Shown: positions 24,923 through 34,374, numbered from the stretch's first letter. The stretch: DNA of 64,000 nt from Lichenicola sp964236105 (GCA_964236105.1 CAXSBC010000007.1:124001-188000), one strand, 5' to 3'. Notes: generated by a model from the letters alone, not told the origin. A program made the numbers and translations.

Positions 24923-25110
24923 GGCGTTCGCCTCGTCTGCTGAGCAACCCAAGACTACAGCAGCATCGGGCGTCCGGCGAGGGCGGGGGCCTGCCCCGGT
25001 GGTGGCAGCCATCGGGCATGTCGAAAAATCTGGCATGCGCTCGCAGCCTGCACCAATGCGTTGCATCCAGTGCTTGGATCGCAACGTAACCCGGAAGACG
25101 CCACAATTCG

Positions 25111-26262
25111 ATGGCGGCGCCCTGCAAGCGGAGCAGCGTCCTCGCCATGCTTCTTCATCAAGCGAACCGTGACGATCTCCAGATCCCCCGCCGCCACGTC
25201 GCGTCCCCGTATCACCTCGTTCCGACCGCGCTGCCGCGTCGGCTTGAGCTGTCGGCGGCCCTGATGCCGCTCGAGCAGGCGATCGACGCCAGCAGCGCCC
25301 TGCAGTCCCGGCTCGGCAGCGTGCCGTTCCACGACAACATGATCCGGGTCGAGAGCAAGCTCGACGCGCTCGCCCTGGATGGCACGGGCCCGGCTCACGG
25401 CGCGCTGCTGCGGCTCATGATCATCGACGCGGCGGGCGAACGTTCCGCGCCGCGCGACCTCCGGGCGGCGGTCAATGCGCTCGATGCCTTCCGCCACGGT
25501 CTGGCCGTGGTGCAGGCGCGGGGCCGCGCGGGTCTGGATGCGGCTCTGCTGGGCGAGATGCACTGGCTGCTCCGCAACGGGGCGCCCGCGGGATTCGGTT
25601 CGCCGCGCGGCGAACCGCTCCGGTCGCGGCTGCCCGTCGAGGGTGAGGCCGGCACCGCGATGCGCGACCTGGAGCAGTTCCTGATCGAGCCGCCGTCGCT
25701 GCCGCTGGTGATCCGGCTTGCCCTGGTGACGGCCCGGCTCGAGCTGCTGGCGCCGTTCGGCGAGGCCAGCGCGCCGCTGGCCCGTCTGCTGATGCCGCTG
25801 ATGGCGGTGGCCGACGGCCGGCCGCCGCTGTTCCTGGCTCAGACCCTTGCCGCCCGCAGCCAGGCGTGTGACGCGGCCCTGGCCGAGCTGCAGCGGGACG
25901 GGCGCTGGGAGGGCTGGATCTGCTTCTTCCTGTCCTGCCTGACCGGTGCTGCGAATGCGGCATCCGCCCGGCTGCAGCGCGCCGAGCGCCTGCGCCTGGA
26001 CCGGGAGGCCGACATCGTCGCGCTGCGCTCCGACTCGACCGCGCGTCGCCTGACCGAGCTCGCCTTCGGCTTTCCCGTGCTGACGGTCGGCGCCGCCCAG
26101 GAGATGCTGGACGTCTCGTTCCAGACCGCCAACGCCGCCGTCGCCACCCTGGTCCGGCTCGGCATCCTGGCGCCGCACTCCAACATCCGCCGCAACCGGG
26201 TCTTCATCTTCCGCGAGACGCTGTCGATGCTGGCAGAGCCCGATCCGGAGATGACGGCCTGA
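25111..26262 (+). CDS. Fic-fold protein with degenerate active site (putative pseudoenzyme)
   Basis: 383 residues. The layout is that of Fic AMP-transferases: an N-terminal helical part with LDALALDGT where an inhibitory helix would be, NALDAFRHGL, LLGEMHWLLRNGAPAGFG, a core helix PLVIRLALVTARLELLAPF, and a C-terminal winged helix (TVGAAQEMLDVSFQTANAAV, then TLVRLGIL). The catalytic HPFxDGNGRxGR motif is replaced position by position by APFGEASAPLAR (residues 214-225): the His, Asn, both Gly and the first Arg are lost, while P, F, E and the last R remain. AMPylation is therefore not expected. A regulatory DNA- or protein-binding role is possible. The start may be 25147. Confidence 0.75.
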   Translation: MAAPCKRSSVLAMLLHQANRDDLQIPRRHVASPYHLVPTALPRRLELSAALMPLEQAIDASSALQSRLGSVPFHDNMIRVESKLDALALDGTGPAHGALLRLMIIDAAGERSAPRDLRAAVNALDAFRHGLAVVQARGRAGLDAALLGEMHWLLRNGAPAGFGSPRGEPLRSRLPVEGEAGTAMRDLEQFLIEPPSLPLVIRLALVTARLELLAPFGEASAPLARLLMPLMAVADGRPPLFLAQTLAARSQACDAALAELQRDGRWEGWICFFLSCLTGAANAASARLQRAERLRLDREADIVALRSDSTARRLTELAFGFPVLTVGAAQEMLDVSFQTANAAVATLVRLGILAPHSNIRRNRVFIFRETLSMLAEPDPEMTA

Positions 26263-26265
26263 CCG

Positions 26266-26565
26266 CTAGATGAAGCGGCCGCGCAGGAAGCCCAGGGCCG
26301 GCAGCGGCGTCCAGCTTCGCGGCAGGTCGGCACGGCGGATGGGCGCTATGCTGTAGCGCGGGATCGGCTGCGAGGCGCTGCGCAGGAAGTGGGCGTAGGC
26401 CTTCACCTGCTGCTCGCGCCAGTCCCGGTCGGCCAGCGCCGCATCGCGGCTGGCATAGATGTCGGCGATCCGGCTGATCCGTCCTGCATCGGCCATCACC
26501 GCCCACATCCTGTCCTCGCGGGTGCGCTCGTCGCGGTCGCGGGAGAACGGGATGACGTCGCTCAT
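26266..26565 (-). CDS. Hypothetical protein
   Basis: I do not recognise this 99-residue protein. It starts MSDVIPFSRDRDERTREDRMW and is strongly charged in its first 60 residues, predicted mostly helical and soluble, with a C-terminal stretch of prolines and arginines. There is no signal peptide or membrane helix. It ends three bases from the convergent Fic-like gene. Codon use resembles that of its neighbours, which argues that it is a real gene. Confidence 0.55.
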   Translation of the reverse strand: MSDVIPFSRDRDERTREDRMWAVMADAGRISRIADIYASRDAALADRDWREQQVKAYAHFLRSASQPIPRYSIAPIRRADLPRSWTPLPALGFLRGRFI

Positions 26566-26735
26566 GCGGCACGGACCGCGAGCGCGGGCACCGGCGAACG
26601 ATGCGGCGGGGCGAGGCATGGCATCGGCGCGACGACACCATACAGGCGGGTTCGAGCGCAAGAGGCTGTTCCTGCCGGCCCGGAACCCCCGCCATCCGCT
26701 TCCGTTGCCGTCCAGTTCCAGCAAGGACGTCCAGC

Positions 26736-26948
26736 ATGAGCACCAGCGACAAGATCCCGGCGACCGACCGCTCGCAGTCGGGCCCCGGCAGCAGCCATGT
26801 GGGCTCCGGCGACAAGAAGCAGGACGCCGCCGGCGCGCACCACCAGAACAAGCCGGCCGATGCCAAGCATCCCAAGGAGGACGCCCGCAGCGCCCATGAC
26901 GGCAACAAGCACGAGCGCCGCAAGCCGGGCGAGGGCGGCAGGGCCTGA
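26736..26948 (+). CDS. Small hydrophilic, disordered protein
   Basis: 70 residues with almost no hydrophobic positions; rich in K, D, H, G, S and A (SHVGSGDKKQDAAGAHH, NKHERRKPGEGGRA). It is predicted to be fully disordered. GCAAGGACG upstream gives a reasonable ribosome site. Its composition resembles hydrophilin-type stress proteins and the small proteins at 34231 and 52644 of this window. Function is unknown; desiccation or osmotic protection is a guess from composition. Confidence 0.6.
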   Translation: MSTSDKIPATDRSQSGPGSSHVGSGDKKQDAAGAHHQNKPADAKHPKEDARSAHDGNKHERRKPGEGGRA

Positions 26949-27013
26949 TCCCAGCCGCCGCGCCCGATGCGGCGGCGCTTGCGGGAACGGCAGCGGAACG
27001 ATAGGAGCCGGTC

Positions 27014-27364
27014 ATGCTGCGCCTGATCATCACGTTGCCTTTCCTGATCCTTCTCGTCGTGTTCGTGCTGTTCAACCAGACGGCCGGGACGATGGAGCTG
27101 CCTTACTTCTCGTGGCAGTCCTCGACGGGCGTGGTCGCCCTGATCGTGGCCGTCGTGTTCTTCCTGGTCGGCGTGCTGTTCATGTGGTTCGCCGAGCTCC
27201 GGCAGCGGCGCCGGGCACGCCGCGCCGAGCAGCAGGTGCGCACCCTGGAGACGCAGATCGCCGAGCTGCGCGGCCAGCTGGCGCAGTCGGTCGCGCACAA
27301 CGTCGCCTACCAGGGCGGCACGGCCGTGACGGCAGCGCCCGGCCTGCCGCCGGTCAGCTACTGA
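27014..27364 (+). CDS. lapA: LapA domain inner-membrane protein (DUF1049)
   Basis: 116 residues, with GGAGCCGG before the ATG. There are two membrane helices (about 3-21 and 41-64) joined by a short loop containing NQTAGTMELPYF, then a charged coiled coil (about 66-95; RRARRAEQQVRTLETQIAEL). This is the layout of LapA/YciS proteins, which in enterobacteria work with LapB in quality control of lipopolysaccharide synthesis. LapA just upstream of pyrF is a conserved pairing in bacteria, and pyrF follows here after seven bases. Confidence 0.85.
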   Translation: MLRLIITLPFLILLVVFVLFNQTAGTMELPYFSWQSSTGVVALIVAVVFFLVGVLFMWFAELRQRRRARRAEQQVRTLETQIAELRGQLAQSVAHNVAYQGGTAVTAAPGLPPVSY

Positions 27365-27371
27365 CCGGCGC

Positions 27372-28112
27372 GTGCTCGCCTCCCGGTCCGTGGCGGGGAC
27401 AGGCCGCACAGGGCTGATCCTGGCGCTCGACACCGCCGATCCCGTCGAGGCCGCGGCCTGGATCGGGAAGGCCGGCGCATCCTGCGACGCCATCAAGCTC
27501 GGGCTGGAGTTCACCCTGGGCTGCGGCCTGGAGGCGGTGTCGCGGCTCGCGGCGGGACGCTCCCTGTTCCTCGACCTGAAGCTGCACGACATCCCCAACA
27601 CGGTGGCGGCGGCCGTTCGCGCGCTGGCGCCGCTCCGCCCGGCGATGCTGACCATCCACGCCGCCGGCGGTGCCGCGATGGTGGCCGCGGCGCGCGAGGC
27701 GGTCGAGGTCGCGTTCCCGGCCGACGCGCAGCCGATCCTGCTGGCGGTGACGGTGCTGACCAGCCTCGATGCCGAGGCGCTGCACGCCACCGGCATCGCC
27801 GGCGGACCGCGCCAGCAGGTGCTGCGCCTGGGGCGGCTGGCCCTGGCGGCCGGCGCGCACGGGCTGGTGTGCAGCCCGCACGAGGTCTCCGCGCTGCGTG
27901 ACGCGTTCGGCGCCGGGCCCTGCCTGGTGGTTCCCGGCGTGCGGCCGGCGGGCGCCGAGGCCGGCGACCAGCGGCGGGTGATGACGCCAGCCGCGGCGCG
28001 GGCGGCAGGTGCTGACTGGATCGTGGTCGGCCGTCCCGTCACCCGCGCCGCCGATCCCGCCGCCGCGGCCGCCGCCATCGCGGCCGAGCTGGCCGCCGAT
28101 CCGGCCGGATGA
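27372..28112 (+). CDS. pyrF: Orotidine 5'-phosphate decarboxylase
   Basis: It catalyses the last step of UMP synthesis, decarboxylating OMP. The GTG start gives 246 residues. The catalytic Lys-Asp array is seen in LFLDLKLHDIPNTV, and substrate-phosphate contacts lie in VVPGVRPAGAEAGDQRRVMTP (in parts) and DWIVVGRPVTRA. The N-terminus LILALDTADP is the first barrel strand. The gene is seven bases after lapA and overlaps trpF by four bases (28109-28112), so lapA-pyrF-trpF is one operon. Confidence 0.96.
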   Translation: MLASRSVAGTGRTGLILALDTADPVEAAAWIGKAGASCDAIKLGLEFTLGCGLEAVSRLAAGRSLFLDLKLHDIPNTVAAAVRALAPLRPAMLTIHAAGGAAMVAAAREAVEVAFPADAQPILLAVTVLTSLDAEALHATGIAGGPRQQVLRLGRLALAAGAHGLVCSPHEVSALRDAFGAGPCLVVPGVRPAGAEAGDQRRVMTPAAARAAGADWIVVGRPVTRAADPAAAAAAIAAELAADPAG

Positions 28113-28756
28113 GCGGGCCGCGCGGACGCATCGGCGTCAAGATCTGCGGCATCCGCGACGAGCCGGCGCTCGACGCGGCGGTCGAGGCGGGCGCCGACTG
28201 GATCGGCTTCGTGTTCTTCCGCCGCTCGCCGCGGGTGATCGAGTTGGGCCGGGCGGCGGTGCTGCATCGCCGGCTTGCCGGCAGGGCGACGAGTGTCGGC
28301 CTGTTCGTCGAGCCCGGCGACGACGAGGTCGCCCGCATCCTCGACGTCGCGGCCCTCGATATCCTGCAGATCTATGCCGACGCGGACCGCGCCTTGTCCC
28401 TGCGCCGCCGGTTCGGCCTGCCGGTTTGGCAGGCATGCGGCGTGCGCCGGCGGGCGGAGCTGCCGGACGCCACCCGGCTCGACGGGCTGGTGGTTGAAGC
28501 AAAGCCGCCCGATGGGACCGACCGTCCCGGCGGCAACGGCGCCAGCTTCGACTGGTCGATCGCGCGCGACTGGATCGCCCCGGCACCCTGGCTGCTCGCC
28601 GGCGGCCTGACGCCGGACAACGTCGCCGAGGCCATCGCCGCCAGCGGCGCGCCGTCGGTGGACGTCTCCTCGGGCGTCGAGCGCGAGCCCGGCGCGAAGG
28701 ATCCGGCGCTGATCCGCCGTTTCGTCGCGGCCGCCCGCGGCGTGGCGGCGGCCTGA
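28109..28756 (+). CDS. trpF: Phosphoribosylanthranilate isomerase
   Basis: TrpF performs the Amadori rearrangement in tryptophan synthesis. 215 residues, TIM barrel; the catalytic cysteine is in GVKICGIRDEPAL, WIGFVFFRRSPR is the second conserved strand-loop, and the C-terminal LLAGGLTPDNVAEAI and SVDVSSGVEREPGAKD provide the phosphate-binding loop and the catalytic aspartate. Its ATG overlaps the pyrF stop (ATGA). In many alphaproteobacteria trpB and trpA follow; here the next gene is a membrane protein, so the trp genes are split. Confidence 0.95.
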   Translation: MSGPRGRIGVKICGIRDEPALDAAVEAGADWIGFVFFRRSPRVIELGRAAVLHRRLAGRATSVGLFVEPGDDEVARILDVAALDILQIYADADRALSLRRRFGLPVWQACGVRRRAELPDATRLDGLVVEAKPPDGTDRPGGNGASFDWSIARDWIAPAPWLLAGGLTPDNVAEAIAASGAPSVDVSSGVEREPGAKDPALIRRFVAAARGVAAA

Positions 28757-28809
28757 CGCTCGAAGCCACCGTCACCCACCATGCAACAACGGCCGCAGGG
28801 GCAGGACTG

Positions 28810-30441
28810 ATGCAGATCGATCGACCGGTGCCGGCGGTGCACGAGGGCCTGCCGGCACGGCTCGCCGCCGCGTTCACCCGGCATCAGGTATCGCTCTCGA
28901 TGCTGGCGCTGCTCGGCTGGCTGGCGCTGGCCGCGTTCCGGCTGCCGGGCGATGCCTGCTACGATCTGGCCAACTACCACATCTACGCGCCGTTCGCGCT
29001 GCTGCACGGCAAGCTCGGCTACGACCTGGCGCCCGCCCAGGCGCAGAGCTACCTGCCGCCGCTCAACGACGTGCCGTACTACCTGCTCAGCCGGTCCATC
29101 CGCAGCGTACGCGTGCTGGACGTGATCCTGGTGCTGCCCGAGGTGGTGGCGCTGTCGCTGCTGCTGCTGATCACGCTGCGGCTGACCCGCGCCGCCAGCG
29201 TGACCGAACGCTTCATCGCCCTGGTGGCGATCGTGCTCAGCGCCACCGGGGCCGCCACCCATGCGGTGCTCGCCACGGCGATGAGCGACATGGTGTCCTG
29301 CGCGCTCATCCTGGGTGCGGTGCTGATGCTGCTCCGCCGCGAGGGCGAGCTCGCCGGGGTGCGGGCCGGCCCGGTGCTGCTGGCCGGGCTGCTGGTGGGC
29401 GTGGCACTCGGGCTCAAGCTGACCCTGTCCTATGCCGCCGTCGGCATCGTGGCCGGGCTGCTGTGCTGGACCGGCCTGCCGGCGCAGGCACGGCTGCGGC
29501 TGGCGGTGCTGGTCTCGATCGGCACCGTCGTCGGCGTCCTCGGCTGCCTCGGCTGGTGGTGGGCCCGGCTCTATGCCTTCTCCGGCAATCCGATGTTCCC
29601 GCTCTACAACAACCTGTTCCGCTCGCCGCTGGCGGCGGCGGGCGACTTCGTCGACATACGCTTCCTGCCGCACTCGATCCTGCAGGCGATCGCCTACCCG
29701 TTCCGCTGGGCCCTGCATCCGGACCCGGTGGTGACCGAACCGGACCAGCAGATGCGCGACCCGCGGATCGCGCTGGCCCTGCTGGCCGCCCTGGCGCTGC
29801 TGGTGCTGAGCGTCGTCACGCGCACGCTCGTATCCGGCGCGGTCCGCTTCGTCGCGGTGCTGTTCCTGGTGGGCTTCGTGCTGTGGGAGCGGCAGTTCTC
29901 GATCTTCCGCTACCTGTCGCTGCTCGAGCTGCTCAGCGGGCCGATGCTGGCGATGCTGGCCTCGGTCGTGCTGCGCAGCCCGGCCGGACGGCAGGCCACG
30001 CTGAACGGGGCGATCATCGTGCTGTTCCTGGCCATGTCCTGGACCGTGCAGCCCAGATGGGGCCGGCTGGCGCACACCGGCGGGCGGCCGCTCGTGGTGT
30101 CGATGCCGCAGCTGCCGGCGAGGTCGCTGGTGCTGATGCTCGATGCCAGCCCGCTGGCGTTCCTGGCCGCCTACCAGCCGGCCTCGGTGCGGTTCTACGG
30201 CACCAGCAACAACCTGACCCAGCCCGACAGCCCGACCGGCCTCGCCAGCCGGATCCGCGACGGCATCACGGCCCAGCTTCGCGACGACCCGTCGGATCTG
30301 TGGGGGATCGACCGCCCGGACCACCATTTCGGCGACGCGGACACCGTCATGGCGGCCTACGGCCTGCGCCGGGGCGACTGCCGGATCATCACCGCCAACA
30401 TCGTCTATGAGCCGATCCGGCTGTGCAGGCTCAGCCGCTGA
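28810..30441 (+). CDS. Polytopic membrane protein, GT-C glycosyltransferase-like
   Basis: 543 residues with about 11-12 hydrophobic helices in the first 420 residues and a soluble C-terminal part. The first loop reads GDACYDLANYHIYAPFALLHGKLGYDLAP; an acidic residue here, after the first helix, is the GT-C pattern (polyprenyl-phosphate-sugar-dependent transferases acting on the periplasmic face). YNNLFRSPL and FSIFRYLSLLELL further suggest the uncharacterised GT87/PMT-like membrane proteins. No close family is named. It may share the upstream operon (54-base gap to trpF). Its 3' end overlaps the convergent blh gene by 11 bases. Confidence 0.65.
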   Translation: MQIDRPVPAVHEGLPARLAAAFTRHQVSLSMLALLGWLALAAFRLPGDACYDLANYHIYAPFALLHGKLGYDLAPAQAQSYLPPLNDVPYYLLSRSIRSVRVLDVILVLPEVVALSLLLLITLRLTRAASVTERFIALVAIVLSATGAATHAVLATAMSDMVSCALILGAVLMLLRREGELAGVRAGPVLLAGLLVGVALGLKLTLSYAAVGIVAGLLCWTGLPAQARLRLAVLVSIGTVVGVLGCLGWWWARLYAFSGNPMFPLYNNLFRSPLAAAGDFVDIRFLPHSILQAIAYPFRWALHPDPVVTEPDQQMRDPRIALALLAALALLVLSVVTRTLVSGAVRFVAVLFLVGFVLWERQFSIFRYLSLLELLSGPMLAMLASVVLRSPAGRQATLNGAIIVLFLAMSWTVQPRWGRLAHTGGRPLVVSMPQLPARSLVLMLDASPLAFLAAYQPASVRFYGTSNNLTQPDSPTGLASRIRDGITAQLRDDPSDLWGIDRPDHHFGDADTVMAAYGLRRGDCRIITANIVYEPIRLCRLSR

Positions 30442-31357
30442 GGGCCTCGCCCGGGGCCTGGCGGTCGCGCCAGAGCTCGAACAGCATGTGCGGCAGCGTC
30501 AGCGCCGCCAGGCCCTGGATGGTCAGGCTGAGCAGCCTCAGGTCGGGGGTGCCGGGATAGAGCGGCCACAGCACGGCGCCGATCAGCAGCGTCAGGAGCG
30601 TGACCGGCAGCGCCAGCCGGATCGCGCTCAGGCCGTCCTGCACACGGGGCGCGCCGGTCCGGTCGCGGATCACCGACGCCGTATGCGCCGGCGCATGCAC
30701 GCAGACGAAGTAGATCGCGAACGCCACCAGCGGCGGCAGCGCCAGGAACGACAGTGCCAGCATTGCCGGCACGAGCAGCTCGCGCTCCCGTCCGGCCCGC
30801 AGGCGGCGGGTCGTCCAGATCGCCGCCGGCAGCACCCAGAGCATCGACGCCGTCCAGAGCCAGACGGGCGGCCAGGGCATCGTCGTCTGCGACACGGCGG
30901 CAAAGATGGAGGCCGTGGCGGCCAGATGCGTCAGCACCGCCATCGCGATCGGCAGCCCGCCGACCGCAACGATCTCCAGGGGATCGGCGGAGCCGGTCTC
31001 CTCGCGACCGAAATGCCAGACCGATGCCGCCAGGAACGCGGCCAAGGTCGAGACCGGGGTCGCGTGCCAGGCCAGCAGCACCAGGGCCGCCAGAGCGAGG
31101 TAGGGAACCGAGAAGGCCGCGAACCATCCGCGTCCGAGGCGCGGCCGCAGGATCGAGCGTGCGATCTCGCCGTCCAGCGCGCCGTGCGGCACGCCGAGCA
31201 CGATGATCGCAGCCAGGGCCGTCAGGGTCTGCGGCGCCGGCGGCAGCAGGGCGGTCAAGGCGATGCCCGGCCCTGCAAGCAGGACCGGGCCACACCAGGC
31301 CGGCCGGCGCACCGACGGCAATCCGGGAGCTGCCAAAGAGCCAGCTCCCTGCTGCAT
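30431..31357 (-). CDS. blh: Beta-carotene 15,15'-dioxygenase, Brp/Blh family
   Basis: Blh cleaves beta-carotene centrally into two retinals, the rhodopsin chromophore. It is an integral membrane protein; about eight hydrophobic helices are visible in 308 residues. The family's conserved histidine motifs, thought to bind the iron, are all there: GVPHGALDGE, SVWHFGREE, CVHAPAHTAS and LTLPHMLFE. It starts four bases after the stop of the rhodopsin gene on the same strand, so both are co-transcribed. No carotenoid synthesis gene (crtE, crtB, crtI, crtY) is in the window, so the carotene must come from elsewhere in the genome. The gene overlaps the convergent GT-C-like gene by 11 bases. Confidence 0.93.
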   Translation of the reverse strand: MQQGAGSLAAPGLPSVRRPAWCGPVLLAGPGIALTALLPPAPQTLTALAAIIVLGVPHGALDGEIARSILRPRLGRGWFAAFSVPYLALAALVLLAWHATPVSTLAAFLAASVWHFGREETGSADPLEIVAVGGLPIAMAVLTHLAATASIFAAVSQTTMPWPPVWLWTASMLWVLPAAIWTTRRLRAGRERELLVPAMLALSFLALPPLVAFAIYFVCVHAPAHTASVIRDRTGAPRVQDGLSAIRLALPVTLLTLLIGAVLWPLYPGTPDLRLLSLTIQGLAALTLPHMLFELWRDRQAPGEALSG

Positions 31358-31361
31358 GGTC

Positions 31362-32123
31362 TCAGGCAGCGACGCGTGCGGTCATCGGCGTCGTCGTGCG
31401 GGTCTCCGACAGATCGCGATCCGTCGTCTTGGTGTCAGACTGCACGGTCATCAGCCCGTAGACCACCTTGGACACCACATCCAGGATAGCGATGAGCACG
31501 ATCGCCAGCGTGTCGCCGATCGAATACAGCCCGTCCGGGGAGAACAGCAGGACGATCGGGTAGGCGAACCAGAGCGCCGACAGCATCGTCGCGTTGCGGC
31601 GGTAGTTGCTGCGGACGTCGTCACGCTCGGAGGCATTGGCTTCCATCTGCGAGATCCAGATGACGTAGTAGACGCCCAGGAACGCCACGCAGGAGATGAT
31701 GAACCAGGTCCACTTGATCCACAGGATCTCGGACGCACCGAAGAACAGGGCGGTCAGGATCATCATGATGTCGGCCAGCACGACGCCGGCGATCGCGCCG
31801 GAGCGCTTCGGTCCGGCATGCATCGCCGTCATCGACAGCGTGATCAGCAGCAGCGGCGTGGTGAAGGTCCAGTCGATGTAGCGGGCGAAGTAGAAGATGC
31901 GCGTGGTGTGCTCGCCGACCGGAGCGCCCAGGATCGGCAGTATCACTGCGCCCTGACCGATCGCCATCGCGAAATACGAGCAGGCGGCGATGATGGGCAC
32001 GATGCCGTGAAGAACCGTGTGCAGTTCCTCGGTCTTAGTGCGGCGCTTGCCGAGAAGGAGGATTGCCACCCCTCCCAGCAGCATGATGATCGTCGTCAGC
32101 CAGAGCCAGCTCGCGGAGTCCAT
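31362..32123 (-). CDS. Microbial rhodopsin, light-driven ion (proton) pump
   Basis: 253 residues, seven helices. The retinal lysine is K219 (DVVSKVVYG) with counter-ion D215. Helix C reads RYIDWTFTTPLLLIT, giving R81, D84, T88 and T95 at the bacteriorhodopsin positions R82, D85, T89 and D96. The proton acceptor is thus kept, but the usual cytoplasmic donor (D or E) is threonine. L92 sits at the spectral-tuning site and predicts green absorption. D118 matches D115, and W185/Y188 match W182/Y185. Outward proton pumping is the likeliest activity, perhaps with a slow photocycle; a sensory role is less likely because no transducer gene is near. blh follows four bases downstream. Confidence 0.95.
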   Translation of the reverse strand: MDSASWLWLTTIIMLLGGVAILLLGKRRTKTEELHTVLHGIVPIIAACSYFAMAIGQGAVILPILGAPVGEHTTRIFYFARYIDWTFTTPLLLITLSMTAMHAGPKRSGAIAGVVLADIMMILTALFFGASEILWIKWTWFIISCVAFLGVYYVIWISQMEANASERDDVRSNYRRNATMLSALWFAYPIVLLFSPDGLYSIGDTLAIVLIAILDVVSKVVYGLMTVQSDTKTTDRDLSETRTTTPMTARVAA

Positions 32124-32218
32124 CTTGTGTTCCCGTCCAAGTCACTTGCCCGACAAGGTCGGCCAGCCAGGACGGTTGCAGAAGAACCTCAAAAAGTCAT
32201 CGCTGCGTCAATTAAGTC

Positions 32219-32248
32219 GCTCCGGAGGCCGGGTCGGACCTCCGGAGC
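32219..32248 (-). terminator. Hairpin between the Gly/Tyr-rich gene and the rhodopsin gene
   Basis: GCTCCGGAGG (32219-32228) and CCTCCGGAGC (32239-32248) make a 10-bp perfect stem with a 10-base loop just after the stop of the minus-strand Gly/Tyr-rich gene. It is about 95 bases before the rhodopsin start, so it probably isolates the rhodopsin operon, which then needs its own promoter in 32124-32218. Confidence 0.6.
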
Positions 32249-32256
32249 CTGGCGTC

Positions 32257-32610
32257 TCAATATCCGTAGTAACCATAGCCGGGTGCCGGATACCTGTAGA
32301 CAGGCGCCGGATAGCCATAGACGGGTGCCGCGTAGCCATAGGCGGGATAGCGATATCCGTAGCCGCCATAGCCTCCGTAACCGCCGTAAGGTGCGGCGAT
32401 CGCGGCGCCGACCGCAACACCCGCCAGCAGTCCGACTCCCAGGCCGAAGCCGCGATACCCGTAGCCGCCACGATAGCCGTAGCCGCCGCCGCGATAGCCA
32501 TAGCCGCCATGGTAGCCGCCGTAACCGCCATAGCGTGCCTCGGCGGGCTGCGACGCGGTGGCGCCGATCAGGCCGAGCACCGCCGCTGCAATCAAGACCG
32601 GTCTGCGCAT
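32257..32610 (-). CDS. Secreted Gly/Tyr-rich repetitive protein
   Basis: 117 residues from the ATG at 32610. A Sec signal peptide (MRRPVLIAAAVLGLIGATASQ, ending near AEA) is followed by short GGY/GYRGG repeats. A hydrophobic Gly/Ala stretch (GLLAGVAVGAAIAAP, which could insert into a membrane) comes next, and finally a PAPVYGYPAPVYRYP-type tail of Tyr/Pro repeats. The composition is like small envelope or surface proteins of alphaproteobacteria of unknown function. It lies directly upstream of the rhodopsin operon on the same strand, but a hairpin separates them. Confidence 0.75.
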   Translation of the reverse strand: MRRPVLIAAAVLGLIGATASQPAEARYGGYGGYHGGYGYRGGGYGYRGGYGYRGFGLGVGLLAGVAVGAAIAAPYGGYGGYGGYGYRYPAYGYAAPVYGYPAPVYRYPAPGYGYYGY

Positions 32611-32774
32611 TGTCGTCTCCCAGGCAGATTTGCTGATGCCTAGAAGATGGGATCGATCGGGTCGAAACAAAGGCATCGCGATGGCGGACAGATGGTCGCC
32701 GCCAATCGTGAACCCTGGCCGCCCGCGGCCGCGTTTCCTGCCGTGCGTGCCGCCATCGCCCGGCCGGACCGGCG

Positions 32775-34070
<1,296 letters not shown>

Positions 34071-34230
34071 GGTCTGTCCTTGGGCAAGCAAGCTGCGATC
34101 TGCGCGCGCATATAGCCCGCAGCGGCGGATTCCGGAAATCTCGGATGTTTGCGCGACCCCTCGCCGCAGGCGCGAAACCGCAACGGCTCCGCCCTGTTCG
34201 ACCTGCAGTCTTGTTCCAGGAGAGCCGTCG

Positions 34231-34374
34231 ATGAAGAGCCAGGAGCTGCCGGTGCCGCCGCCGCCGCGCGACGGACAGGAGCATACCGACAAGGAAAGCG
34301 ATCACGAGACCAAGCCCGGGCAGGAGGACAACAAGCTCAAGCGCAACTCCGCCAACAGCCGCCTTCCGGGCTGA
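34231..34374 (+). CDS. Small hydrophilic, disordered protein
   Basis: 47 residues (MKSQELPVPPPPRDGQEH; NKLKRNSANSRLPG at the end) with a clear ribosome site CCAGGAGAG 8 bases ahead. There are no hydrophobic segments; it is Pro/Lys/Asp/Glu-rich. It resembles in composition the small proteins at 26736 and 52644. It is divergent from ahcY. Function unknown. Confidence 0.55.
   Translation: MKSQELPVPPPPRDGQEHTDKESDHETKPGQEDNKLKRNSANSRLPG

Noticed and set aside
25111..26262. Active Fic AMP-transferase toxin with the small neighbour at 26266 as antitoxin
   Set aside because: The catalytic motif is lost, the neighbour is convergent rather than in an operon, and it lacks the inhibitory (S/T)xxxE(G/N) helix.
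31362..32123. Sensory rhodopsin
   Set aside because: No transducer or histidine kinase gene is adjacent, while the retinal-making gene is; the acceptor aspartate and helix C pattern fit a pump better.
34071..34230. Possible SAH riboswitch upstream of ahcY
   Set aside because: I looked for the conserved GAGGAGCGCUGC-type core and the paired pseudoknot region and did not find them; a covariance-model scan would settle it.
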